64,000 bases of DNA, taken from positions 1 to 64,000 of the forward strand of contig JAYTPK010000093.1 of NCBI GenBank assembly GCA_043747295.1, read 5' to 3'. Numbering within the stretch: position 1 is the first letter of the stretch; every line of letters starts with the position of its first letter. The notes under the pieces are model-generated. The model was not told the DNA's origin, made no database searches, and saw only the letters and a program-made list of their open reading frames with translations. The translations under genes and the position numbers were made by a program. Of this stretch, positions 34,501 to 42,803 are shown in pieces. Source of the DNA: JAAFIP01 sp043747295. Its GTDB lineage: Bacteria > Pseudomonadota > Gammaproteobacteria > Burkholderiales > Burkholderiaceae_C.

Positions 34501-35235
34501 TTTAACGCGCCCACAGCAGTGTGCATGGCCGCGGTGCTGTATGTATTCCGTACTTTGGTAGATGACGATATTCCGCTTAACGCAGGCTGTCTTAAACCGC
34601 TCAAGGTCATCATCCCTGCTGGCAGTATGCTCAACCCCAACCCGCCCGCGTCGGTGGTGGCAGGCAATGTGGAGACATCTACCTGCATTACTAATTGTTT
34701 ATACGGCGCACTGGGCGTGATGGCTGGTGGGCAGCCCACGATGAATAACTTTACCTTCGGTAACGCCACCTACCAGTACTACGAAACGATCTCAGGCGGC
34801 AGTGGTGCGGGCGGTGTGCTGGACGCACACGGCAAAGTGGTGAGTGGTTTTAACGGCACGTCCGTAGTGCAAGCGCATATGACTAACTCGCGTATGACCG
34901 ACCCTGAAGTGTTGGAGTTTAGATTTCCGGTGCGGCTAGAAAGTTATTCCATCCGCCAAGGCTCGGGCGGTGCTGGCCAGTTTACGGGCGGCAACGGCGG
35001 TGTGCGCCGCGTGAAGTTTTTGCAAGCGATGACTGCCAGCATATTAAGCAATGGCCGTGTGCACCCTGCGTTTGGCATGGCTGGCGGCGCGTCTGGACTG
35101 CCGGGTGTCAACCGAGTTGTGCGCGTTGATGGCTCTGTAGAAGAGCTAAAACATATTGGCCAAGTGCTGATGCAGCCGGGGGATGTGTTTGAAATCCATA
35201 CCCCAGGTGGCGGTGGCTTTGGGGCGGCTGGCTAA
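31573..35235 (+). CDS. Fused HyuA-HyuB hydantoinase/5-oxoprolinase
   Basis: A 1220-residue enzyme joining HyuA-type (about residues 1-690) and HyuB-type (about 700-1220) domains, as in ATP-dependent 5-oxoprolinase. The ATP-site motifs DRGGTFTD and FDMGGTSTDV are intact. HyuB motifs include NAPHMPVHLGSMG and NDPYHGGTHLPD. It would hydrolyse a lactam ring such as 5-oxoproline or a hydantoin with ATP. Neighbours are a TRAP transporter and, 6 kb away, a racemase-family gene, so hydantoin metabolism is an alternative. The start ATG at 31573 has no strong ribosome-binding site; MLKRWQFW inside could also start. Confidence 0.9.
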   Translation: MQNKSMLKRWQFWIDRGGTFTDVVGKKPDGTLVTHKLLSENPEQYKDAAVAGIRHLLGLKSGEAVTPELVECVKMGTTVATNALLERKGEPTLLVITQGFRDALRIAYQNRPRLFDRHIVLPELLYSAVIQAQERIAADGEVIKKLDEALLKTELIEQYLLGLRSVSIVFLHGYRYTEHELTAERIAREVGFTQISVSHKISPMMKLVSRGDTTVVDAYLSPILRRYVDQVAGDMPGVKVFFMQSSGGLTDAHAFQGKDAILSGPAGGIVGMARTAQLAFGDSSAQLAGVKVIGFDMGGTSTDVSHFAGEFEREFETQVAGVRMRAPMMSIHTVAAGGGSLLEFDGARFRVGPQSAGANPGPACYRRGGKLAVTDANVMLGKVQPRYFPKVFGPNADEALSYEATLEKFSAMATKVGHSQGKEVKTEVVAEGFINIAVQQMANAIKKISVARGYDVTRYTLQCFGGAGGQHACLVADALGMSRVLVHPLAGVLSAYGMGLADQNVIREQAVEARLTESSLVDVCSKLTALARTARAELERQQVGQGAVTVHQRVHVKYEGTDTALIVPLGGISSIEAAFERAYQQRFAFLMQGKAKVVEAVSVEAVISGDAPIEPRHAMHAPRAVPARETVRMYSGGQWHDAHLVVRGDMRAGDLVPGPAIIAEKNATTVVEPGWEANLTALDHLVLERKTQRAVTYAVGTTADPVLLEVFNNLFMNIAEQMGLQLQNTAYSVNIKERLDFSCALFDTQGNLIANAPHMPVHLGSMGESIKTVIRENAATMQPGNVYALNDPYHGGTHLPDVTVITPVYLGDKPVFYVGSRGHQADIGGTTPGSMPPFSTRIEEEGVQINNFLLVERGVLREAQMIALLESGQYPSRNPYQNMADLKAQIAANEKGVQELRKMVDTFSLDVVQAYMRHVQDNAEESVRRVITKLKDGQFTLPLDNGAQIKVAIRVNAAQRTAEIDFTGTSPQLSNNFNAPTAVCMAAVLYVFRTLVDDDIPLNAGCLKPLKVIIPAGSMLNPNPPASVVAGNVETSTCITNCLYGALGVMAGGQPTMNNFTFGNATYQYYETISGGSGAGGVLDAHGKVVSGFNGTSVVQAHMTNSRMTDPEVLEFRFPVRLESYSIRQGSGGAGQFTGGNGGVRRVKFLQAMTASILSNGRVHPAFGMAGGASGLPGVNRVVRVDGSVEELKHIGQVLMQPGDVFEIHTPGGGGFGAAG

Positions 35236-35260
35236 ACGAAAACGGTTATGAGATGCGTAT

Positions 35261-35318
35261 GCTATAAAATTTATAGCTTCTTGAGCAATAAATACTTGGA
35301 CTACAGGCCTTTTTGATA
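35261..35318 (-). repeat. Dispersed repeat copy 7
   Basis: Reverse-orientation copy with the inverted repeat GCTATAAAATTTATAGC and the core AATACTTGGACTACAGGCC. It lies between the convergent oxoprolinase-type and aminotransferase genes. Confidence 0.85.
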
Positions 35319-35332
35319 GTCAAACTGTGCTG

Positions 35333-36502
35333 TTACAAGCTCTGCAGGCGCTCCAGAGCCTTTAACAAGGTCTCGTCTTTTTTAGCAAAGCAAAACCGCA
35401 CCACCCGCTGGTCGAAGCCGTTGCCATAAAAGGCTGATAGCGGTATGGCGGCTACGCCTATTTCAGTGGTCAGCCATTTGCAAAAGTCGGCTTCGTTCAA
35501 GTCGGTTACCGCGCTGATGTCTACGCACTGAAAGTAGCTGCCCTGCGTGTGCAATGGTTTAAGGCGAGTTTTACGAACGCCGTCTAAAAACAAATCGCGC
35601 TTGCGTTGATAAAACGCAGGCAGATTTAGGTAGGGCGCAGGGTCGGCCATGTAGTTGGCCAGCGCGTGTTGCATGGGGGTGTTGACGGTGAACACGTTGA
35701 ACTGGTGCACTTTGCGAAACTCGGCCGTCAGCGCAGCAGGGGCCGCCACAGTGCCCACCTTCCAGCCCGTCACATGGTAGGTTTTGCCAAAGCTGCTGAC
35801 CACAAACGCGCGGGCGGCCAGGCCTGCAAAGCGTGCGGCGCTTTCGTGTTGCTGGCCGTCAAACACCATGTGCTCATACACCTCGTCGCTGATCAGCAGC
35901 ACGTTGGTGGGGGCCAAAATCTCTTGCAGGCGCAGCATTTCGGCGCGCGTCCACACGGTGGCACTGGGGTTATGCGGGCTATTGATCAACATAGCTCGGG
36001 TTTTGCTGTTGATGGCGGCGCTGATTTTGTCAAAGTCAGGCCTAAACGTGCCGGGCGTGAGCGGCACGCGCACCACATTGCCGCCTGCCAGCTCGATGTT
36101 GGGCACATAGCTGTCGTAGCAGGGCTCTAGCACCACCACTTCGTCGCCGGGGTGCACTACGGCCAAGATGATGGTGATGATGGCTTGCGTGGCACCTGCG
36201 GTGATGGTGACCTCGGTGTTAGCGTCATACGCCTTGCCGTGCAGGGTTTGCATTTTGGCAGCTACGGCTTGGCGCAGTGCAGGTATGCCGGGCATAGGCG
36301 GGTATTGGTTTAAGCCGCTGGTCATGGCCTGAGTGACAGCGCCTACCAAAGCGGGGTCACATTCAAAATCTGGAAAGCCTTGGCCTAGGTTGACCGCATT
36401 TTTTTCAGTGGCCAGTGCCGACATGACGGTAAAAATAGTGGTGCCGACGGCGGGCAGTTTGCTGCGCAGAGCGGGGGTGCGTTCTAGTGTGCTTGTCGAC
36501 AT
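35333..36502 (-). CDS. Class I/II PLP aminotransferase, probably methionine/kynurenine type (YbdL-like)
   Basis: A 389-residue fold-type I aminotransferase. NLGQGFPDFECDP at the start, INSPHNPSATVW, and the PLP-lysine motif SSFGKTYHVTGWKVG are typical of the YbdL/kynurenine aminotransferase group. These enzymes transaminate methionine, glutamine or aromatic amino acids. It lies 35 bp past the cysB stop on the same strand, so a link with sulfur amino acids is possible. Confidence 0.88.
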   Translation of the reverse strand: MSTSTLERTPALRSKLPAVGTTIFTVMSALATEKNAVNLGQGFPDFECDPALVGAVTQAMTSGLNQYPPMPGIPALRQAVAAKMQTLHGKAYDANTEVTITAGATQAIITIILAVVHPGDEVVVLEPCYDSYVPNIELAGGNVVRVPLTPGTFRPDFDKISAAINSKTRAMLINSPHNPSATVWTRAEMLRLQEILAPTNVLLISDEVYEHMVFDGQQHESAARFAGLAARAFVVSSFGKTYHVTGWKVGTVAAPAALTAEFRKVHQFNVFTVNTPMQHALANYMADPAPYLNLPAFYQRKRDLFLDGVRKTRLKPLHTQGSYFQCVDISAVTDLNEADFCKWLTTEIGVAAIPLSAFYGNGFDQRVVRFCFAKKDETLLKALERLQSL

Positions 36503-36537
36503 AGTGCTAACTTTATGAATGGTTTTGCATGTTGTGA

Positions 36538-37473
36538 TTATTCATCATCGCCACGCCCGCTCATGGCCTTGTCAATTACCTTGCGGGTCAAACGGTTAGC
36601 TAGCAGCTCAGCAAAAGTGTAGACAAAATTGCGCAAATACGCGCTGCGCTTAAAAGCGATACGCGCTACGTTGGTGCCAAACAAATGGCCCACGGGTTTG
36701 ATCACCAAGTCATTAGCTGGGTCGCCATTCACGGCCATCTCTGCCACTATGCCAATGCCCAGCCCGGTGCGCACATAGGTTTTGATCACATCCGAATCAA
36801 TGGCCTCTAGCGCTATGCGCGGAGAGAGTTTTTTGGCCGCAAACGCAGCGTCAATCTTGGTGCGGCCTGTAAACGATGGGTGATAAGTGATGATGGGCTC
36901 ACAGGCCAAATCCTCCAGCGTTAGCTGCGTAACCTGTGCTAGCTTGTGGTCAGCAGGCACCACCACGACGTGATGCCACTCGTAGCAGGGCAGGGTGACC
37001 AGCTCAGCGTAGTCCACCAGCGACTCAGTGGCTATGCCCACCTCTGCCACTTCGTCGATCAGCATTTTGGCCACTTGGGCAGGCGTGCCTTGGTGCAGGC
37101 TGACGTTTACTTTAGGAAAAGCATCGCGTAGCTTTGCAATAGGCTGCGGCAGCACATAACGCGCCTGTGTGTGGGTGGTGGCAATGCTGAGCGTGCCGCT
37201 GTCTTGCAGGCTAAATTGTTCGCCAATTTTTTTCAAGTTACCCACCTCGCGCATGATCACCTCTATGCTGCGCAGCACGTGGGTGCCCGGCTCGGTAATG
37301 CGCTTAAGCCGTTTGCCGTGGCGTGCAAAAATCTCAACACCCAGTTCTTCTTCTAGCTCAATGATGGCTTTGGAAACGCCCGGCTGCGAGGTGTGCAGCG
37401 CCTTGGCCGCCTCAGTCAAATTAAGGTTACGCCGCGCGGCTTCTTGGACAAATCTAAATTGATGCAGGTTCAT
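36538..37473 (-). CDS. cysB: LysR-family regulator CysB
   Basis: A 311-residue LysR regulator opening with MNLHQFRFVQEAARRNLNLT. The helix-turn-helix (NLTEAAKALHTSQPGVSKAI) matches CysB closely. The effector domain contains TTHTQARYVLPQ, the CysB motif that binds sulfate or thiosulfate and O-acetylserine-derived signals. It is expected to activate sulfate assimilation genes; the adjacent cbiX-type gene would serve siroheme, the sulfite reductase cofactor. Confidence 0.93.
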   Translation of the reverse strand: MNLHQFRFVQEAARRNLNLTEAAKALHTSQPGVSKAIIELEEELGVEIFARHGKRLKRITEPGTHVLRSIEVIMREVGNLKKIGEQFSLQDSGTLSIATTHTQARYVLPQPIAKLRDAFPKVNVSLHQGTPAQVAKMLIDEVAEVGIATESLVDYAELVTLPCYEWHHVVVVPADHKLAQVTQLTLEDLACEPIITYHPSFTGRTKIDAAFAAKKLSPRIALEAIDSDVIKTYVRTGLGIGIVAEMAVNGDPANDLVIKPVGHLFGTNVARIAFKRSAYLRNFVYTFAELLANRLTRKVIDKAMSGRGDDE

Positions 37474-37511
37474 ATTCTAAAAAGCAGCTAAAAACTGGGT
37501 TTATTATGCCC

Positions 37512-37910
37512 TTAAGTCAAAGCCATATTCGCCAACAACGCCGTCACCCGAGAGTCTTCGCCAATCGGTGCCACCACCTCAAAATGCACGGCTGGATAAG
37601 ATGAGCGCAGCGCAATAACCAGCTCTGGTAAATCTTCACGCGCATGTTTGCCCATACCTAAAAACATCGGCACGATACGCACATTTAAGGTGCCTTTTAT
37701 GTCTGTAGTCCAAGTATTCATTGAACATTCAGCTATGATATCTGCAGCAACAGTAGGCAAATCAGGCGCGCACAGCTCTAGGTAAGCGCAGCGCACCGGC
37801 AGTTGCGGGTGCTGGGCGGCAATGGTGGTGGCCACGGCTTCTAGTGGGGCGCGCCACAGCGGGTCGCGCGAGCCGTGGGCAAACAAAATAATGGCGTGAG
37901 GTGATGACAT
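37512..37910 (-). CDS. cbiX: CbiX-type sirohydrochlorin chelatase with repeat-encoded insert
   Basis: A 132-residue single-domain CbiX/SirB chelatase that inserts Co or Fe into sirohydrochlorin. The metal-site His is in LFAHGSRDP (H12), and the second is in PMFLGMGKHAREDLP (H89). Residues about 56-70 (ADIIAECSMNTWTTD) are encoded by an in-frame, antisense copy of the dispersed repeat, placed between a helix and the strand NVRIVPMFLG. It follows lptG by 12 bp and precedes cysB by 38 bp, which fits a role in siroheme synthesis for sulfite reduction. Confidence 0.88.
   Translation of the reverse strand: MSSPHAIILFAHGSRDPLWRAPLEAVATTIAAQHPQLPVRCAYLELCAPDLPTVAADIIAECSMNTWTTDIKGTLNVRIVPMFLGMGKHAREDLPELVIALRSSYPAVHFEVVAPIGEDSRVTALLANMALT
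37702..37745 (+). repeat. Dispersed repeat copy 8, in frame (antisense) inside cbiX
   Basis: CTGTAGTCCAAGTATTCATTG, written here as CTGTAGTCC then AAGTATTCATTG, followed by ATTCAGCTATGATATCTGC. The match to the core is exact over 18 bp. The gene is on the opposite strand and reads through without a stop. Confidence 0.85.
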
Positions 37911-37922
37911 AAAAAATGGGTA

Positions 37923-39056
37923 CTAACGTCTCAATACGAGCCAACTGAAGGCCCCCAGCGAGACCAATGAATATAACAATCCCGGCGTGGCCGCCGTGAT
38001 CCAGGGTGACCAATTATTTAAGTTGCCTGCATAGCCAAACACGTTATTGAGCAAAAAGAAGCTGATACCAATCATCACGCCCATAAAAACGTAGCCGCTG
38101 ATGGAGCCAGAGCGAAAGTGCAAATAGGCAAAAGGCAAGGCCAATACCACCATGACCAAACAGCTCAAAGGGTAGAAGACTTTGCGCCAAAACTCGATCT
38201 CGTAACGCTGGGACGACTGACCGTTAGCGTCCAAGTGGCGCATGTATTGAAACAAGTCGATGGTTGCCATACGTTCGGGTTTAAGTAGGGCCACAGAGAC
38301 CATTTCTGCGTTCAGTCCGGTGGGCCAACGGTAGTTGGTGTTCACCACAGTTTGCTGCACTTTGCCGCTAGCGTTACCCGGCTGTGCCGCGTCTGTGCCA
38401 ATCACGAAATCTGTGCGTTTAACACCGTTCAAAGTCCATGATCCGTCGTCTGCAAAATCACCACTTTGGGCTTGCAATGTGGACACTAACAGACCTGAAG
38501 AATTGAATTCAAATAGCTTGATGTTTTGCATGCCGCCCGTGTTGGTCAGCTGGCCTACATTGACCGCAAAACTAGAAAATTGTTGCCGTTCTTTAAGCCA
38601 AGCGCCTGTGTAGCCCAGTGAGATATTGCCGATATAGCGCGACCGTAGCAGCTGTGCAGCGCGTGCAGACACTGGCGCTAAATAATCACCTATAGCAAAG
38701 GTCGCCAGGGTAAACACGATGCCCAGCACCATCAGAGTGCGCAGCGCACGCCAAGGCCCCATACCGCTGGTGCGCAAAATCGTAAACTCTGAGCTTTGCG
38801 CAAACCGAGCCATCACAATGATGGAGCCGATCAGCACGGCGATGGGCAAAATTTCATACAAGCGCGATGGCATCCACAGCAGCACATACAAAAATGCGTG
38901 CGATATGCGGTATGGCTTTTTGGGGTCTGCGCCTTGGCCTACGCTGTTAAGTTGGTCGACCAAATCGAAGAAAGAAAACAGCGCTAAAAATGCCAGCGCC
39001 ACGAATGCTACGGTGACGAGCATTTCGCGGTGAATGAGGCGACGTAGAGTTTTCAT
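37923..39056 (-). CDS. lptG: LPS export permease LptG
   Basis: A 377-residue inner-membrane protein of the LptF/LptG family with six predicted membrane helices and a large periplasmic jellyroll domain between helices 3 and 4. The start MKTLRRLIHREML and the coupling segment SSEFTILRTSGMGPWRAL are typical of LptG. With LptF and LptB it extracts lipopolysaccharide for transport to the outer membrane. It lies 45 bp after lptF. Confidence 0.93.
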   Translation of the reverse strand: MKTLRRLIHREMLVTVAFVALAFLALFSFFDLVDQLNSVGQGADPKKPYRISHAFLYVLLWMPSRLYEILPIAVLIGSIIVMARFAQSSEFTILRTSGMGPWRALRTLMVLGIVFTLATFAIGDYLAPVSARAAQLLRSRYIGNISLGYTGAWLKERQQFSSFAVNVGQLTNTGGMQNIKLFEFNSSGLLVSTLQAQSGDFADDGSWTLNGVKRTDFVIGTDAAQPGNASGKVQQTVVNTNYRWPTGLNAEMVSVALLKPERMATIDLFQYMRHLDANGQSSQRYEIEFWRKVFYPLSCLVMVVLALPFAYLHFRSGSISGYVFMGVMIGISFFLLNNVFGYAGNLNNWSPWITAATPGLLYSLVSLGAFSWLVLRR

Positions 39057-39101
39057 GGGGTGTACAAATGCTAAGTAAGAATGCCGCAGTCGATGAGAGC
39101 T

Positions 39102-40262
39102 CTATTTGCTGCGCGCAGGTATCAAATGGCGCAGGCTCCACTGCTTATGCCGGGCCATCAACCACAGGCTGGTAAACAAGAACACTCCCCCATGCAGTCC
39201 GATCATCCAAGGCAAAAACTTTACGCGCCCTGTGCCTACCCAGCCATAGCCGATATTGAGCAAGTTGTAATAGACCACAAATGCCAGTAATGCAAACGCC
39301 AAACTATAGCCACGGCCTGCGCGCGGATTGGTGGCCGACACCACCAGCGCGAGCAGCACCAAATTGACCGCAGCCAGCACCAACCCCAAGCGCCAGCCTA
39401 ATTCGGCTTGGTAGGTGGGCTTAGGCTCACGTATTAGCACGATGCTGCGCAGCGCCTTAGGCTCGGTGGTCTCTTCTGATGAAATCTTGGCTTTGCCGAC
39501 CTGGGTTCCATATTCGGCAAATTCGCTAAGTTTTAAGCCAGGTTGGCCAGTGGTTTGTTCTAACTGTTGGCCGTTGCTTAGAATTAAAAATTGGTTCTCA
39601 CCAACCATTTCAGTGCGGCCATTGCGCGCAGATGTCACCACGTCCTTGCCGCCTTCGGTAGACGACATAAAAATATTACGGCCTGATTTAGGGGTGCTGG
39701 CATTGGGCTCGTCTAGGCCCTCTGGGGTGGCAGCTGGCAATGGTGCCTGTGCTTTGCTGGCTTGCACCTCGTCACGCTCAATAAAAAATACCCTTGTACC
39801 GCTGGCATTTTCTTGAAACTGGCCGGGTGCAACGCGATCTATGTCACCACGAGTTTGGTACAAACCGCGCAACTGTTGCGCTTGCTGGTTGCTCCAAGGC
39901 CATACAAACAGGGCTAGCAAAATAATGGTGACTAAAATCGGCAAAGAAAACCGCAATACCGGCCAGGCAAAGCTGGCCAAGCCACGGCCACTGCTAAACC
40001 AAATAGCCATCTCAGAATCGCGGTACATGCGCCCCATTGTGCTGGTTACAGCGATAAACAGGCTCAAGGTCAAAATCGTAGACAAATGGCCCAGCACGGC
40101 ATAACCCAAAAGCATCAGCACATCTTGCGGGTTCACATTGCCGCCAGCAGCTAAGCCTAATGTACGGATCAGCAGCATACTCATCACCACAGTGATCAGT
40201 ACGACCAAAGTAGCGCCAAAAGTGCGAGATAGCTCTTTGCGGAGGGAAGAATCGAATAACAT
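39102..40262 (-). CDS. lptF: LPS export permease LptF
   Basis: A 386-residue partner of LptG with the same six-helix plus periplasmic-domain layout. It starts MLFDSSLRKELSRTFGATL, and the coupling helix is SEMAIWFSSGRGLASFAWP. It is transcribed divergently from pepA across about 60 bp, an arrangement conserved in Burkholderiales. The operon seems to continue through lptG, cbiX and cysB. Confidence 0.93.
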   Translation of the reverse strand: MLFDSSLRKELSRTFGATLVVLITVVMSMLLIRTLGLAAGGNVNPQDVLMLLGYAVLGHLSTILTLSLFIAVTSTMGRMYRDSEMAIWFSSGRGLASFAWPVLRFSLPILVTIILLALFVWPWSNQQAQQLRGLYQTRGDIDRVAPGQFQENASGTRVFFIERDEVQASKAQAPLPAATPEGLDEPNASTPKSGRNIFMSSTEGGKDVVTSARNGRTEMVGENQFLILSNGQQLEQTTGQPGLKLSEFAEYGTQVGKAKISSEETTEPKALRSIVLIREPKPTYQAELGWRLGLVLAAVNLVLLALVVSATNPRAGRGYSLAFALLAFVVYYNLLNIGYGWVGTGRVKFLPWMIGLHGGVFLFTSLWLMARHKQWSLRHLIPARSK

Positions 40263-40321
40263 TGCGCGCTGGTAACCGGTTTAGCCTGAAGTATGCTGTA
40301 GACCCATCGAGACCCTCTATT

Positions 40322-41887
40322 ATGAACTTTGAACTTAAGACCCTATCTTTAGCCCAAGCCGCCGCAACTCCGGCCGCTTTGTTGATTGTGCTGGTAGACA
40401 AAGCTGGTGCTGCCAAAACCAAAGCCGCCGACGGCGCTGTGGCGGCATTCATAGCCCAAGCGCGCGCTGCAGGCGACATGGACGGCGCGGCAGGCAAGCT
40501 GCTGCCAACCTACAGCCTAGTAGGAGTGAAAGCCATTAAAACCACGCTTGCAGGGGTAGGTGACGGCAGTGCCCGTGAGGTGCACAAAGCAGTGGCTGCT
40601 GCGGTAGCAGGTTTTAAACCTGCCAGCTCAGACAAAACGCCCAAAATTATCGTCTGCTTGTCGGCACTAGCGCATTTAGACAGCGCGCCGCTGCAAGCGG
40701 CTGTTAACGCGGCGGTACAGGCCGTGGCGCAAGCCAGCTATGTGTACAGCACCAGCAAAAGTAAACCTATTCAACGGCGCGTAGCATTCGTTACGTTAGG
40801 TCTACCTGCAGGTCTTAGTGCAGGTGCCAACGCCAGCATGCAAGGGGCTTTTGACCAAGCGCAGGCCTGCGTACAGGGTGTTGAATTTGCTAAAGAATGG
40901 GCCAACCGCCCCGGCAACTACGCCACGCCCACGATGCTGGGCGATGCAGCCAAAAGCCTCGCTAAAACCCACAAAGTGTTGCAATGTGAAGTGTTGGGCC
41001 CCAAAGAAGTTGCCAAACTGGGCATGGGCTCATTTATGGCTGTATCCCAAGGCTCGTCTGAGCCGCTGCGCTTTATTGTGCTGCGCTACAACGGCGCGTT
41101 GAAAACACAGGCACCTGTGGTGCTGGTAGGCAAGGGCATAACCTTTGACACAGGCGGTATCTCCATCAAACCTGCCTCAGAGATGGACGAAATGAAGTTT
41201 GACATGGGTGGCGCTGCCAGCGTGCTGGGCGTATTTAAGGCGCTGGCTCTGGCAAAACCCAAGATCAACGTAGTCGGCCTGATCCCCAGCTGCGAAAACA
41301 TGCCTGATGGCCGCGCTATCAAACCTGGCGATGTGGTGACCAGCATGAGCGGCCAAACGATTGAGATTTTGAACACAGATGCTGAGGGGCGTTTGATTTT
41401 GTGCGACGCGCTGACCTACGCCGAACGCTTTAAACCGGCCAGCGTGATCGACATTGCCACCCTCACAGGTGCTTGCGTCATTGCGCTAGGCCATATTCGC
41501 AGCGGTTTGTTTACCAGCGACGATGCACTAGCCGCTGGCTTGCAGCAAGCCGGAGACGCGGCGCTAGACCCGTGCTGGCGCATGCCACTGGACGACGAGT
41601 ACGCAGAAGGTCTGAAAAGCAACTTTGCCGACGTAGCCAACGTGGCCGGGCGCGCTGGTGGTTCAATCACTGCAGCTAAATTTTTGCAGCGCTTTGCCAA
41701 AGCCTACCCCTGGGCGCATTTAGACATAGCGGGTACAGCCTGGAAAAGCGGGGCCGCCAAAGGATCGACAGGTCGCCCCGTGCCTTTACTGTTCAATTAC
41801 CTATTAAATCAGGCCGCAGTCCAAGTATCTACTACCCAGACTGCTACGAAAAAAGTAGCGAAATCGCCCCCAAACCGCGTGCGTTAA
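40322..41887 (+). CDS. pepA: Leucyl aminopeptidase PepA (M17) with repeat-encoded C-terminal tail
   Basis: A 521-residue M17 aminopeptidase, started at MNFELKTLSL because upstream codons lie in the divergent promoter. The metal site runs VGKGITFDTGGISIKP, and the M17 signature NTDAEGRL is near residues 350-357. The enzyme removes N-terminal residues from peptides using two divalent metals. After the normal end (VPLLFNYLLNQA) the frame runs on for about 23 residues (AVQVSTTQTATKKVA..., ending PPNRVR), encoded by a copy of the dispersed repeat and flanking DNA. It is followed 13 bp later by holC. Confidence 0.92.
   Translation: MNFELKTLSLAQAAATPAALLIVLVDKAGAAKTKAADGAVAAFIAQARAAGDMDGAAGKLLPTYSLVGVKAIKTTLAGVGDGSAREVHKAVAAAVAGFKPASSDKTPKIIVCLSALAHLDSAPLQAAVNAAVQAVAQASYVYSTSKSKPIQRRVAFVTLGLPAGLSAGANASMQGAFDQAQACVQGVEFAKEWANRPGNYATPTMLGDAAKSLAKTHKVLQCEVLGPKEVAKLGMGSFMAVSQGSSEPLRFIVLRYNGALKTQAPVVLVGKGITFDTGGISIKPASEMDEMKFDMGGAASVLGVFKALALAKPKINVVGLIPSCENMPDGRAIKPGDVVTSMSGQTIEILNTDAEGRLILCDALTYAERFKPASVIDIATLTGACVIALGHIRSGLFTSDDALAAGLQQAGDAALDPCWRMPLDDEYAEGLKSNFADVANVAGRAGGSITAAKFLQRFAKAYPWAHLDIAGTAWKSGAAKGSTGRPVPLLFNYLLNQAAVQVSTTQTATKKVAKSPPNRVR
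41815..41865 (+). repeat. Dispersed repeat copy 9, in frame at the pepA 3' end
   Basis: GCAGTCCAAGTATCTACTAC, then CCAGACTGCTACGAAAAAAGTAGC. It matches the repeat core with the same TCTACT variant seen in aorC and is translated as the PepA C-terminal extension. Confidence 0.75.
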
Positions 41888-41900
41888 TTTTTACCGTCAA

Positions 41901-42329
41901 ATGACCCAACTGGCCTTTCATTTCAACGCCCCTAGCAAGGTAGCCTATACGTGCAAACTGCTGCGTAAAGCCACATCGACTGGGGCACGAGTGGCTGTGT
42001 TGGCACCTACCGCCATGTTGGGCAGGCTAGACCAAGAGCTGTGGACTTTTAGCCCCTTGGATTTTGTAGCCCATGTGTGCGCGCCGTGCAGCCCGCAGGC
42101 CATGGCCCACAGCCCCGTGCTGCTGTGCGACGATGCCGCCCAAGCGCAGGGCTACAGCGTGCTGGTGAACTTAAGCGATGCGCTGCCCGTTGACATAGCG
42201 CGTTTTGAGCGAGTCATTGAAGTCGTCACCGCAGACGCTACCGACCGCAGCGGAGCACGCGAGCGTTGGAAGCAGTATGTTGCCCAAGGTTACGACATTA
42301 CACGCCATGACCTGCAGTTAGCCAGTTAA
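41901..42329 (+). CDS. holC: DNA polymerase III chi subunit HolC
   Basis: A 142-residue chi subunit, the clamp-loader protein that binds SSB. It starts MTQLAFHFNAPSKVAYTCKLLRKA; the motifs LDQELWTFSPLDFVAH and VLLCDDAAQ and the closing WKQYVAQGYDITRHDL match betaproteobacterial HolC. It follows pepA as in related genomes. Confidence 0.9.
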   Translation: MTQLAFHFNAPSKVAYTCKLLRKATSTGARVAVLAPTAMLGRLDQELWTFSPLDFVAHVCAPCSPQAMAHSPVLLCDDAAQAQGYSVLVNLSDALPVDIARFERVIEVVTADATDRSGARERWKQYVAQGYDITRHDLQLAS

Positions 42330-42347
42330 AGTCAAATACACGGTCAA

Positions 42348-42803
42348 ATGTTTTTGCCCCACTACAGTGCACCATTTATGCTCACGACACCTCCCAAATT
42401 TGTGCCTACTTTGACCGAGGTGGTGGCACCTACCGTACACACAGAAGTGCACTCAGATGTGCACACAGACTTCCAAAAAACCGATCCAAATCAGCCCTGG
42501 TTGGCACCTGTTAATGCGCTCACCCCCATGGCCCACGATCAGCCTACGCGCTTGGATGATGCTGCTATGTCGCGGATTGAGCAGCGCGTGCTACAAAATG
42601 TGACTGATCGGGTGATGCACCTTTTGGACGCTACGCTGGAAAAACAGGTGCGAGAAGCAGTGGCCAGCGTTGCGCTAGCCCATGCCCATGCGATAGCGCA
42701 AGATATTTTGCCTACTATTGAAACTGTAGTTACCAACACACTGGAGACTGCGCTGCGCGAAGCATTAGCCAAAGAACTGGGCAATGAATCTGGCTACAGA
42801 TAG
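42348..42803 (+). CDS. Hypothetical protein downstream of holC
   Basis: A 151-residue protein; a shorter start at MLTTPPKFVP is possible. The first third is Pro/Thr/His-rich and probably disordered. The rest is helical with regularly spaced hydrophobics (MSRIEQRVLQNVTDRVMHLL, then QVREAVASVALAHAHAIAQ), suggesting a coiled coil or amphipathic bundle. No signal peptide or membrane helix. I do not recognise a functional family. It is probably co-transcribed with pepA and holC. Confidence 0.7.
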   Translation: MFLPHYSAPFMLTTPPKFVPTLTEVVAPTVHTEVHSDVHTDFQKTDPNQPWLAPVNALTPMAHDQPTRLDDAAMSRIEQRVLQNVTDRVMHLLDATLEKQVREAVASVALAHAHAIAQDILPTIETVVTNTLETALREALAKELGNESGYR

